NCBI GenBank assembly: GCA_017552495.1
Contig: JAFZPW010000194.1
Coordinates: forward strand, 1-13,875
DNA from: Clostridia bacterium
Lineage (GTDB): Bacteria > Bacillota > Clostridia > Oscillospirales > Butyricicoccaceae
Length of the DNA: 13,875 bases
Reading direction: 5' to 3'
The number at the start of each line of letters is the position of its first letter. The stretch's first letter is position 1. The position numbers and the translations under genes are program-made. Shown here one piece after another: positions 1-7,690 of this stretch. The notes under the pieces were generated by a model. It saw only the letters and a program-made list of their open reading frames with translations. It was not told the origin of the DNA and ran no database searches.

Positions 1-2046
1 CCCACCGAGCCCACCGAGGACGATGGCCCCAAGTATCTGACCTACGGCGAGGGCACCTATGAGCGTCAGGACGACGAAACCGTGTACGAGTTCGTCCTGG
101 GCGACTACACCGAGTTGATGAACGCAGCCAAGGCTGCCGAGACCGTTGACGAGAGATTCGTTCTCTTCGCTCAGGCCGAGGCCGCGCTGCTGGATTCTGC
201 TGTCATGATCCCCACCACCACCAAGGGCGGCGTTTATCAGATCAGCCATATCGCGCCCCGCACGGTTCCCTATGTCCAGTGGGGCAATGACGACGATCGT
301 GTCAAGAGCCTGGTTATTTCCGACGAGTTCCTGACCCCCGCCGAGAGAGCCGACCTGTTTGCCATGTGGGATGAGGCTGTGGCCGCGCAGGATTCCAGCC
401 TGTATAAGCCCGCTGAGTATCTCGCCGGCAAGGGCCACACCATCCTGAACGACTATGTCATCACCTTCTCCACCGCGCCCGTTACGCTGGACTGGCTGAA
501 CACCAGCTCCCAGTCTGACACCGAGATCACGGTGAACACCGTGGACGGTCTGGTGGAATACAACAACATCAACCAGCTTACTCCCGCTCTGGCCGAGTCT
601 TGGGAAATCTCTGACGACGGCCTGACCTACACCTTCCACATTCGCGAGGGCGTGTATTGGTACACCGCCGAAGGAACCCAGTATGCCGAGGTGACCGCCG
701 CTGACTTCGAGGCCGGTTTCCATCATATGCTGGACGCGCAGGCCGGTCTGGAATGGCTGGTTGACGGCGTGATCGCGGGCGCCACCGAGTATTACAGCGC
801 CGGCGGAAGCTGGAGCGACGTTGGCTACAAGGCCACCGACAAGTACACCTTGACCATCACGCTGGAGCAGCCCACCTCTTACTTCATGACCATGCTGACC
901 TATAGCTGCTTCCTGCCCATCTGCGACAGCTTCTATCAGGCCCGCGGCGGCGTGTACGGCGTTGCCGAATACGCTGCGGCTTCTGCCGATACCAATGCTT
1001 ACACCTTCGGCCAGAACACCGACGTTTCTTCTCAGGTCTACTGCGGTCCCTTCCTGGTTCGTCAGCTTCAGCCCGACTCTCTGATCTATCTGGTCAGAAA
1101 CGAGAATTACTACAAGAACGACGAAGTGACCCTGAACTCCATCAAGTGGATCTTTGACGACGGCTCCAACATGACTGCCTACTACAACGACACCGTCAAG
1201 GGCATCTATGCCGCCTGCACGCTGAGAGAGTCCAACGGCACGCTGGCCATGGCCAAGGCCGACGGCAACTTCGACAAGTATGCCTACGTCACCGAGACCC
1301 AGTCTACCACCTACTTCGGCGGTCTGAACGTCAACCGCGGCACCTATGCCCTGGAGGGCGGCCTGGTTGCTTCTCCCAAGACCGAGCAGCAGAAGATCGA
1401 CACCGCCGTTGCTCTGTCCAACAAGAACTTCCGCAAGGCCATGCAGTTTGCCTTTGACAAGGGCACCTATAACGCCGTTTCCACCGGCGAAGATCTGAAG
1501 TACACCAGCCTGCGCAATATGTACACCCACCCCGAGTTCGTGTCTCTGTCCAATGACACCACCGACGCCGAGGGTCACACCTTCCCCGCCGGTACCTTCT
1601 ACGGCGAGATCGTCCAGTACTACTGCGATAAGCTGGGCGCCGGCATCAAGGTCGCCGATCAGATCGACGGCTGGTACAATCCCACCGCCGCCAAGGAGCA
1701 TCTCGAGGCCGCGAAGGAAGAGCTGGGCGACGCTGTCAACTGGCCCATCACCATCGACGTGGTTTACGGCTCTTACAACGAGACGCTTACCGCTGGCGCC
1801 AATGCTTACAAGACCGTGATCGAGAACACTCTGGGCGTTGAGAACGTCGTCGTCAACCTGGTGGAAGCCACCACGGCGCAGGATTACTACGCCGGCGGCT
1901 ACCGCGCCTCCAACGGCGAAGCCGGTAACTTCGATATGTTCTACGGCTCCGGCTGGGGCCCCGACTACGGCGATCCCTCCACTTACCTGGATACCTTCCT
2001 GGGCGAAGGCGCCGGCTACATGGCCAAGGTCATCGGCCTCTTCTAA
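1..2046 (+). CDS. Oligopeptide ABC transporter solute-binding protein, OppA/SBP family 5; 5' end outside window, domain order unusual
   Basis: The frame is open from base 1 to the TAA at 2044-2046, so at least 681 residues are seen and the start, signal peptide and lipobox lie upstream. In this family the protein captures peptides outside the membrane and delivers them to the OppBC permease. Residues about 40-110 look like the normal C-terminal end of an SBP-5 protein (the stretch YTELMNAAKAAETVDERF, then AEAALLDSAVMIP). From about residue 144 a new N-terminal half begins, with the family hallmark at 181-220 (VDGLVEYNNINQLTPALAES, then DGLTYTFHIREGVYW). It runs to the late motif GWGPDYGDPSTYLDTF near 650-668 and stops at GYMAKVIGLF without its own C-terminal segment. 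The order is therefore C-terminal piece first, nearly full second unit after. A tandem fusion with a truncated second copy, a circular permutation or an assembly error could explain this. Codon choice is strongly biased (AAG, GCC, CTG), as expected of an abundant protein. The opp genes follow downstream. Confidence 0.88.
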   Translation, partial: PTEPTEDDGPKYLTYGEGTYERQDDETVYEFVLGDYTELMNAAKAAETVDERFVLFAQAEAALLDSAVMIPTTTKGGVYQISHIAPRTVPYVQWGNDDDRVKSLVISDEFLTPAERADLFAMWDEAVAAQDSSLYKPAEYLAGKGHTILNDYVITFSTAPVTLDWLNTSSQSDTEITVNTVDGLVEYNNINQLTPALAESWEISDDGLTYTFHIREGVYWYTAEGTQYAEVTAADFEAGFHHMLDAQAGLEWLVDGVIAGATEYYSAGGSWSDVGYKATDKYTLTITLEQPTSYFMTMLTYSCFLPICDSFYQARGGVYGVAEYAAASADTNAYTFGQNTDVSSQVYCGPFLVRQLQPDSLIYLVRNENYYKNDEVTLNSIKWIFDDGSNMTAYYNDTVKGIYAACTLRESNGTLAMAKADGNFDKYAYVTETQSTTYFGGLNVNRGTYALEGGLVASPKTEQQKIDTAVALSNKNFRKAMQFAFDKGTYNAVSTGEDLKYTSLRNMYTHPEFVSLSNDTTDAEGHTFPAGTFYGEIVQYYCDKLGAGIKVADQIDGWYNPTAAKEHLEAAKEELGDAVNWPITIDVVYGSYNETLTAGANAYKTVIENTLGVENVVVNLVEATTAQDYYAGGYRASNGEAGNFDMFYGSGWGPDYGDPSTYLDTFLGEGAGYMAKVIGLF

Positions 2047-2083
2047 TCCGAGCAGCACAATATCCGCTGTCGGCGGATCAAAG

Positions 2084-2115
2084 GCACATAGGAGGACTTC
2101 GGTCCTCCTATGTGC
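2084..2115 (+). terminator. Strong hairpin after the binding-protein gene (attenuator or mRNA-end stabiliser)
   Basis: A perfect 14-bp stem (2084-2097 with 2102-2115) is closed by a TTCG tetraloop, 38 bases after the stop codon. A smaller 6-bp hairpin (2062-2067 with 2073-2078) comes just before it. No run of T follows, so it is not a textbook intrinsic terminator. In importer operons such hairpins commonly lower readthrough or protect the 3' end, keeping the binding protein more abundant than the permease; that role is inferred here. The 5' arm contains AGGAGG, which the stem would hide. Confidence 0.7.
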
Positions 2116-2157
2116 TCTATCGGCACAATGACGGCGCTTTAAATCAAAATCAGTGGA

Positions 2158-2224
2158 AAGTCATGCTCTTTTTTCAATTCTCTTGCCGGATGGCCCAAGA
2201 CGGGCTTCGGAAGGGGCATGACTT
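2158..2224 (+). other. Inverted-repeat element in the oppB leader, possible structured RNA
   Basis: A 9-bp inverted repeat (AAGTCATGC at 2158-2166, GCATGACTT at 2216-2224) encloses about 49 bases that include a smaller stem GCCC/GGGC (2193-2196 with 2202-2205). G-U pairs could lengthen the outer stem inward. A further 7-bp hairpin, CCCGTGC/GCACGGG (2249-2255 with 2259-2265), follows. I recognise no riboswitch or T-box motif. The 287-base gap 2047-2333 is otherwise without genes. Confidence 0.4.
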
Positions 2225-2289
2225 GAAAACAGAGCTTAACTTTTCACGCCCGTGCGGGGCACGGGTTCGCGCAGGCCCATCCTAACGGT

Positions 2290-2333
2290 AAGGAGGATAT
2301 AATTAAAGAACCCTTTAATTATCAAAGGTTACC
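2290..2333 (+). promoter_or_regulatory. Translation initiation region of oppB with a hairpin between two Shine-Dalgarno-like sites
   Basis: A full AAGGAGG lies at 2290-2296, but the oppB ATG is 37 bases further on at 2334. Between them is a perfect 10-bp inverted repeat (2299-2308 with 2313-2322) with an AACC loop. A second, weaker AAAGG at 2324-2328 lies 5 bases before the ATG and is probably the working site. The first site could act as a standby site or belong to a short leader reading. Confidence 0.5.
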
Positions 2334-3914
2334 ATGAGAAAATATATGCTCAAGCGCATCCTCTTTTCCTTTTTTTCCTTGTTTGTGGTGGTGATGACGG
2401 TCATGCTGCTGGTGTTTTCCCTTATGGATCGCAGCATGATCTTCCAGACCGACGACACCTGGAACAAAAGGAACCTGAATGAACGGACGCTCTATGAATA
2501 TATGCAGTATCAGCGGTATGGCTACCTGAATTATCAGGATTATACCGACTTTGTCCGCGCAAAATACACCGAGCAATACGGCGAAACGTACAACTCCCAG
2601 CCCCAGTTTACCGCCGATATTGCCGCCATCCAAAACGAGAATACCTATCTGGAAAATGCCACGGTGCAGGAGTTTATCGCCAAATGCAAAGCCGAAGGCT
2701 ATGAAATGCGGTATCTTCAGCCCGTCCGCTTCAAGTCCGGCAAGGTCAAGCCCGGCGGCACCGGCTTTCTGCTGGCCACGCGGGAAAAGAGTGTGGTGCT
2801 CCGCTTGCTGGATTATCTCAAAGGCTTTTTCCACGTGGAAACCACCCGCGATGTCAAGGACGCAAACCTGACCGAGCGCTACATCCGGTTTGAAAAGGAT
2901 CCCTATTCCAAGCTGTTTGCCATTGTGGGATCGGGAACGCAGCACAAGTATCAGTTGTATTTTGACGGCCGCTTCCCCTTCATCCATCAAAACTGGTTCA
3001 GCATCAATCTGGGCACCTCCTTCACCACCTATCGCGGGCAGGAGATCACCACGGTCATCAGCAAGCCCTCCGGCGACATGGTGGTCAGCCGGACGCAGTA
3101 TCCCGCCCTGCTGGGCACTGACCAGTATGAGGATACCGCCATTGATTTCCATTCGGTGACCTACAACGTCAACCCCTCCGAGGCCGACCGGGAAAAATTC
3201 CCCGACAATTACACCACTTATATGTTCAATCGCGCCGGCCTGTCCCGTCTGGAGACCTCCTTTGTCATCGGCCTGATGGCCGTGCTCATCGCTTATGCGA
3301 TTGGCCTGCCTCTGGGCATCCTGATGGCGCGGCGCAAGGACACGCTCATCGACCATCTGGGCAACGCCTTTATCATTTTCATCATGGCGGTTCCCAGCCT
3401 GGCTTATATTTTCATGTTTGCCGCCGCCGGAACCAAGATTTTCCACCTGCCCTATAAATTCGCCAACGCCAGCCCGAAAATTTTGGGTTATATCCTGCCC
3501 ATTATTTCGCTGTCGGTGCGCGATATTGCCAACCTGATGAAGTGGATGCGCCGCTATATGATCGACCAGATGAACTCCGATTACGTGAAGTTCGCCCGGT
3601 CCGAGGGCCTTTCCGAAAAGGAGATCTACAACATCCATATCTCCAAGAACGCGCTGATCTATCTGGTTCACGGCATTCCCGGAACGATTTTGAGTTGTCT
3701 GGTGGGCGCCATTATTACCGAGCGCGTTTACGCCGTTCCCGGCGTGGGCAATCTGATGACCACGGCCATCAATACACATGACAACAGCATCATTGTTGCC
3801 TGTACGGTGTTCTATACCTCGCTGTCCATCCTTTCGCTGATTTTGGGCGACCTGCTGCTGGCGAAGTATGACCCGCGAATTTCTCTTACTTCGGAAGGAG
3901 GCGGCGGAAGATGA
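2334..3914 (+). CDS. oppB: Oligopeptide ABC transporter permease, OppB type with large extracytoplasmic insertion
   Basis: This is one of the two membrane subunits of the peptide importer. The 526-residue product is far longer than the roughly 310 residues usual for OppB/DppB. TM1 spans about residues 9-30. Residues about 31-303 are a polar, Tyr-rich stretch without membrane helices, presumably extracytoplasmic. The conserved permease core then follows, with helices near 306-330, 345-366, 383-402, 447-466 and 486-509. The EAA loop that docks on the ATPase lies at about 416-436 (DYVKFARSEGLSEKEIYNIH). It ends in the family-like LLLAKYDPRI. I chose the ATG at 2334 because AAAGG precedes it by 5 bases; the in-frame ATG at 2346 (MLKRILF) is an alternative. 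The stop overlaps the oppC start as ATGA, which implies translational coupling. Confidence 0.93.
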   Translation: MRKYMLKRILFSFFSLFVVVMTVMLLVFSLMDRSMIFQTDDTWNKRNLNERTLYEYMQYQRYGYLNYQDYTDFVRAKYTEQYGETYNSQPQFTADIAAIQNENTYLENATVQEFIAKCKAEGYEMRYLQPVRFKSGKVKPGGTGFLLATREKSVVLRLLDYLKGFFHVETTRDVKDANLTERYIRFEKDPYSKLFAIVGSGTQHKYQLYFDGRFPFIHQNWFSINLGTSFTTYRGQEITTVISKPSGDMVVSRTQYPALLGTDQYEDTAIDFHSVTYNVNPSEADREKFPDNYTTYMFNRAGLSRLETSFVIGLMAVLIAYAIGLPLGILMARRKDTLIDHLGNAFIIFIMAVPSLAYIFMFAAAGTKIFHLPYKFANASPKILGYILPIISLSVRDIANLMKWMRRYMIDQMNSDYVKFARSEGLSEKEIYNIHISKNALIYLVHGIPGTILSCLVGAIITERVYAVPGVGNLMTTAINTHDNSIIVACTVFYTSLSILSLILGDLLLAKYDPRISLTSEGGGGR

Positions 3915-4879
3915 ACGAGCAGAACAAGACCTTGTGCAACGAAGAAGAACTGTTCCGCTTTGTGGACAACGACCAGTTCACCTCCGAAAAGATCACCGCG
4001 CCCCGGTATTCTTATTGGAAGAGCGTGTTCCGCGTGTTTTTCCGTAAAAAGATCAACATTATGGTTATCGCTTTTTTGGTGCTGATCCTGCTGGTTTCCT
4101 TTATCATGCCGATTTACTGGCCTTATGACCAGATGGAGAACGTCACCAACAGCGCCGTTTACAACCTGAGCCCCAAAGTGGCCATGCAGCGGTTCGGCGG
4201 ATTTTCCTTCAAATGGCTGCTGGGCAGCGGCGGACTCGGCAATTCGATCCTTTACGGCATCGTTTCCTCTTCCCGGATCTCCCTGCTGCTGGCGGTGATC
4301 TGCGCCGCCATCAATATGACCATCGGCATTCTGATGGGCGCGTTGTGGGGCTATTCCAAAAAGGTGGACGCGGTGATGCTGGTCATCTACAACATCGTGG
4401 CCAATGTGCCGTATATTCTGCTGATTTCGGTTTTGGTTTACATCATCGGCTCCGGCTTCTGGAGTTTCGTGTTTGCGCTGACCATTACCGGCTGGCTGCC
4501 CATCGCCTATTTCTTCCGCACGCAGGTGATGATTATCCGCGACCGGGAGTATTCTCTGGCCTCCCGCTGCCTGGGTACGCCGGTGAGCCGCGTCATCACC
4601 AAGAACATTCTTCCCTTCCTGACTTCGGTCATCGTGACGCTGCTGGCAAGCGAGCTTCCCAGCTACATTTCCATGGAGGTTTTCCTCTCCTTTATCGGCA
4701 TCGGTCTGAGCGCCAACGTGCCTTCGCTGGGCCGCATGATCTCGCAGGGCCAGGGCGCGTTCCTGACCTATCCCTGGGAATTCTGGCCGCCCGTGGCCGT
4801 TGCTTCGGCGATCACGATTATCCTCTATGTTCTGGGTCAGAATCTGGCGGACGCCTCCGATCCCAGAACGCATATGTAA
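3911..4879 (+). CDS. oppC: Oligopeptide ABC transporter permease, OppC type
   Basis: This is the second membrane subunit of the peptide importer, partnering OppB. It has 322 residues, close to the family norm. A cytoplasmic N-terminal tail leads into TM1 at about 48-68, as in proteins with the OppC N-terminal domain. The transport core runs from about residue 110, with helices near 123-147, 155-180, 185-203, 235-262 and 293-310. The EAA loop for ATPase contact is at about 213-233 (REYSLASRCLGTPVSRVI). The end (LGQNLADASDPRTHM) is a recognisable variant of the OppC tail. AAGGAGG at 3895-3901 sits 9 bases before the ATG, and that ATG overlaps the oppB stop. The gene is followed after 12 bases by oppD. 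Confidence 0.95.
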   Translation: MNEQNKTLCNEEELFRFVDNDQFTSEKITAPRYSYWKSVFRVFFRKKINIMVIAFLVLILLVSFIMPIYWPYDQMENVTNSAVYNLSPKVAMQRFGGFSFKWLLGSGGLGNSILYGIVSSSRISLLLAVICAAINMTIGILMGALWGYSKKVDAVMLVIYNIVANVPYILLISVLVYIIGSGFWSFVFALTITGWLPIAYFFRTQVMIIRDREYSLASRCLGTPVSRVITKNILPFLTSVIVTLLASELPSYISMEVFLSFIGIGLSANVPSLGRMISQGQGAFLTYPWEFWPPVAVASAITIILYVLGQNLADASDPRTHM

Positions 4880-4891
4880 CGAGGTGAGACT

Positions 4892-6676
4892 ATGAGTGAT
4901 TTGCAAGAGAAAAAGATCCTCCTTTCCCTGCGCAACGTGGAAGTGAAGTTCAATGTTCGCGGAAGGATCCTCACCGCCATCCGGAATGTCTCGCTGGACA
5001 TTTACGAAAACGAGAGTCTGGCCATCGTGGGTGAATCGGGCTCCGGCAAGAGCGTTCTGACCAAGACCTTCGCCGGAATGCTGGATTCCAACGGATTCAT
5101 TCCCCAGGGAAGCATCCGCTTTTACGACGACGAGATCTCCAAAACCGAAGTCAAGCTCACGCCCAGCAACAGGCGCTTGCTGGCGCGGCTGAACGAAATG
5201 GTCAACAAACACGCGGTTTTGGAGCGCGGCGCCAAGGAGTATAACGAATATCTGAAAAAGAAGCAGGATATTAAGGCGGCGCAGTCGCTGACGATGGACG
5301 AGGAGGCCGATTTTGCCGCCCGCGTCAAGGAAGCGGAGGACGACGCCACCGACGCCCGCAACTATCTCTGGACGCTGGACAAGAAGGCTGACGCAGAGGA
5401 ATATGCCGCCGTCAGCGCCCGCATCAAGGGCTTTACGGACAAAAAAGAAGAGATCGAAAAAGAAAAAGCGCAGCTTATCAAAAAGCGCGCCGCCGAATAC
5501 GCTACCGACGAGGCCGACCAGAAGGCGCTGGCCGAGCTCAAGGCGCTCCGCGACAGAAAAATCGCCACCGACGACGTGGCGGGCACTCCCCACGGTTTGT
5601 CGGGCGAGGTGCTGAAGCGCAACAAGGAGATCGCGTATGAACTGCTGCTCTCCATCAGCCGATATCCGCTGAAGGAGCGAATCAAGTGCATCCGCAAGCT
5701 GGATAAGGCGTTTAAGGTGGCTATGGCTACCGGCCAGGATCTCAACGATCCCGATACGCGGAACAAAATCTTTGAGGCCGCCACCTTCCGGGTGGAGTTC
5801 CGTTCTCTGGACGAGAAGACCCAAACCCTCCACGGCTACGCCAACATCGACTGCGCCAAGGTCAAATACGCGCAGGACTGGCAGAAGATCCGCGGCCGCC
5901 GCATCGCCACCGTCTTCCAGGATCCCATGACCTCCCTCAATCCGGTCATCACCATCGGCAAGCAGATCCAGACGGTCATCCTGAAGCATCAGCAATGCTC
6001 GCTGTCTGAGGCGCGCAAGCGCACCATCGACATCATGGCCAAGGTGGGCATCCCCGAGCCCGAAAAGCGGTTTGACGACTATCCCTTTGAGTATTCCGGC
6101 GGTATGCGTCAGCGCATCGTTATCGCCATCGCCCTGTCCTGCCAGCCCAAAATTCTGATCTGCGACGAGCCCACCACGGCGCTGGACGTGACCATTCAGG
6201 CGCAAATCATCCGCCTGATTAAGCAGTTGCAAAAGGAGCTGGGCTTCACCACGGTCTACATCACCCACGACCTTGGCGTCGTGGCCAATGTGGCCGAGCG
6301 CGTCGCCGTGCTTTACGGCGGGCAGATCGTGGAGCTGGGCACCGTGGAGGAGATCTTCTACGATCCCAGGCATCCTTACACTTGGGCGCTTTTGTCCAGC
6401 CTGCCGCAGCTTTCGGAAAAGGGCGGCGACCTCTTCTCCATCCCCGGCACGCCTCCCTCTCTGTATAACAAGATCGTGGGCGACGCCTTTGCGCCCCGCA
6501 GCCAGTATGCCATGGCCATCGACATGGAAAAGGAACCGCCCATGTTCCAGGTGAGCGAGACGCATTTTGCCAAGACCTGGCTGCTGGATCCCAGGGCCCC
6601 CAAGATCGAGATCCCGTCCAACATCCAGAATCTCCATGAGAAGATGCTGGCGACCCACATTGATTTTGAAGCGTAA
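4892..6676 (+). CDS. oppD: Oligopeptide ABC transporter ATPase, OppD type with long charged insertion
   Basis: One of two cytoplasmic ATPases that power the importer. All ABC motifs are present: Walker A GESGSGKS 47-54, Q-loop Q343 (VFQDPMTSLNP), signature YSGGMRQR 401-408, Walker B ILICDEP 421-427, D-loop ALD 430-432 and switch His459. At 594 residues it is about 250 longer than typical OppD. The excess, about residues 78-330, lies between Walker A and the Q-loop. It is rich in Lys, Glu, Asp and Ala and looks largely helical, with possible coiled coil near 94-225. The C-terminal region (PGTPPSLYNK, then FAPRSQYA) matches the OppD/DppD tail, but the usual four cysteines of that tail are absent (D531, S537, M545 and T562 stand near those places). 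The start has GAGGTGAG 4-11 bases upstream. oppF follows directly. Confidence 0.93.
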   Translation: MSDLQEKKILLSLRNVEVKFNVRGRILTAIRNVSLDIYENESLAIVGESGSGKSVLTKTFAGMLDSNGFIPQGSIRFYDDEISKTEVKLTPSNRRLLARLNEMVNKHAVLERGAKEYNEYLKKKQDIKAAQSLTMDEEADFAARVKEAEDDATDARNYLWTLDKKADAEEYAAVSARIKGFTDKKEEIEKEKAQLIKKRAAEYATDEADQKALAELKALRDRKIATDDVAGTPHGLSGEVLKRNKEIAYELLLSISRYPLKERIKCIRKLDKAFKVAMATGQDLNDPDTRNKIFEAATFRVEFRSLDEKTQTLHGYANIDCAKVKYAQDWQKIRGRRIATVFQDPMTSLNPVITIGKQIQTVILKHQQCSLSEARKRTIDIMAKVGIPEPEKRFDDYPFEYSGGMRQRIVIAIALSCQPKILICDEPTTALDVTIQAQIIRLIKQLQKELGFTTVYITHDLGVVANVAERVAVLYGGQIVELGTVEEIFYDPRHPYTWALLSSLPQLSEKGGDLFSIPGTPPSLYNKIVGDAFAPRSQYAMAIDMEKEPPMFQVSETHFAKTWLLDPRAPKIEIPSNIQNLHEKMLATHIDFEA

Positions 6677-6689
6677 GGAGGCGACGGAA

Positions 6690-7640
6690 ATGGAATCGAA
6701 CGAGAAGAAAGTCGTGCTGTCGATCCGGAATCTGGATGTCGTCTTCGGACGCGGCAAGAAGGCCTTTAAGGCCGTGGACAATGTGAGCTTTGACATTTAC
6801 GAAGGCGAGACCCTTTCGCTGGTGGGCGAGTCCGGTTCGGGCAAAACCACCATCGGCCGGGCCATCGTCCGCATCAATCCCTGTTCCGCCGGAGAAATCT
6901 ATTACAAAGGCAAGAAGATTTCCGGCAAGCTCTCCCGCAAGGACGACCGGGATGTGATCCGCAAGATCCAGATGATCTTCCAGGATCCCGCCGCCTCGCT
7001 GAACGAGCGCGCCACCATCGAATACATCATCTCCGAAGGGCTTTATAACTTCCATCTGTATAAGGATGAGAAGGAGCGCATCGCCAAGATCGAGAAGGTC
7101 GTTCGGGACGTTGGTTTGCTGCAGGAGCATCTTACCCGTTATCCCCATGAGTTTTCCGGCGGGCAGCGGCAGCGCGTGGGCCTGGCTCGCAGCATCGTCA
7201 TGGAGCCGGAGTTCATCGTGGCCGACGAGCCCATTTCCGCGCTGGATGTTTCTATCCGCGCCCAGGTGCTCAATCTGCTGAAAAAGTTCCAGGTGGAGCG
7301 CGGGCTGACCTATCTGTTTATTGCCCACGATCTGTCCATCGTCCGCTTTATCAGCGATCGCATCGTGGTCATCTACAAGGGCCGGATCATGGAAATCGCT
7401 CCCACCGAAGAGCTCTTCCAGTATCCGCTCCATCCTTACACCAAGTCGCTGATCTCCGCGATCCCCATTCCCGATCCCATGATCGAGAAGGAAAAAACGC
7501 TCTTTGTTTACAGTCCGTCCATGCACGATTATTCCGTGGAAAAACCCGAACTGGTGGACCTGGGCAACGGACATCTGGTGTTCGGCAGCCCCGCTGAGAT
7601 CGAAAATTACAAAAAGATCCGGTTCGCCGGTCAAAACTGA
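6690..7640 (+). CDS. oppF: Oligopeptide ABC transporter ATPase, OppF type
   Basis: Second ATPase of the importer, predicted to pair with OppD beneath the OppBC channel. The 316 residues match normal OppF length, and there is no insertion like that in OppD. Motifs: Walker A GESGSGKT 46-53, Q-loop Q98 (MIFQDPAASLN), signature FSGGQRQR 155-162, Walker B IVADEP 176-181, ALD 184-186, His213. The tail from about 270 (SPSMHDYSVEKP, then LGNGHLVFG) has no cysteine cluster. The reading frame is open further upstream into oppD, but ATG 6690 is preferred because AAGGAGG at 6675-6681 lies 8 bases before it and overlaps the oppD stop codon. A strong terminator follows, so this is the last gene of the operon. 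Confidence 0.95.
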   Translation: MESNEKKVVLSIRNLDVVFGRGKKAFKAVDNVSFDIYEGETLSLVGESGSGKTTIGRAIVRINPCSAGEIYYKGKKISGKLSRKDDRDVIRKIQMIFQDPAASLNERATIEYIISEGLYNFHLYKDEKERIAKIEKVVRDVGLLQEHLTRYPHEFSGGQRQRVGLARSIVMEPEFIVADEPISALDVSIRAQVLNLLKKFQVERGLTYLFIAHDLSIVRFISDRIVVIYKGRIMEIAPTEELFQYPLHPYTKSLISAIPIPDPMIEKEKTLFVYSPSMHDYSVEKPELVDLGNGHLVFGSPAEIENYKKIRFAGQN

Positions 7641-7647
7641 TCGGGAG

Positions 7648-7682
7648 AAAAGCAGCGGGTCGCTTTGCGATCCGCTGCTTTT
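7648..7682 (+). terminator. Intrinsic terminator of the opp operon
   Basis: A 16-bp stem (7648-7663 with 7667-7682, one G-T wobble) with a TTT loop begins 8 bases after the oppF stop. The 3' arm ends in CTTTT, which gives a short T run, and A-rich sequence flanks the base. The next gene starts only 9 bases later. Confidence 0.85.
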
Positions 7683-7690
7683 GCAAAAAA

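Noticed and set aside
2158..2265. Known riboswitch or T-box in the oppB leader
   Set aside because: No T-box GGTGG-type motif, SAM-I-like core or other riboswitch signature could be recognised, so it is listed only as an unassigned structured element.
2322..3779. - strand open frame opposite oppB
   Set aside because: Composition is typical of an antisense shadow and the + strand gene is unambiguous.
3812..6796. Very long - strand open frame (about 990 codons) opposite oppC and oppD
   Set aside because: Its translation is low-complexity (rich in Gly, His, Asp and Gln) and it lies wholly opposite well-supported ABC genes. High GC at third codon positions leaves the antisense frame open.
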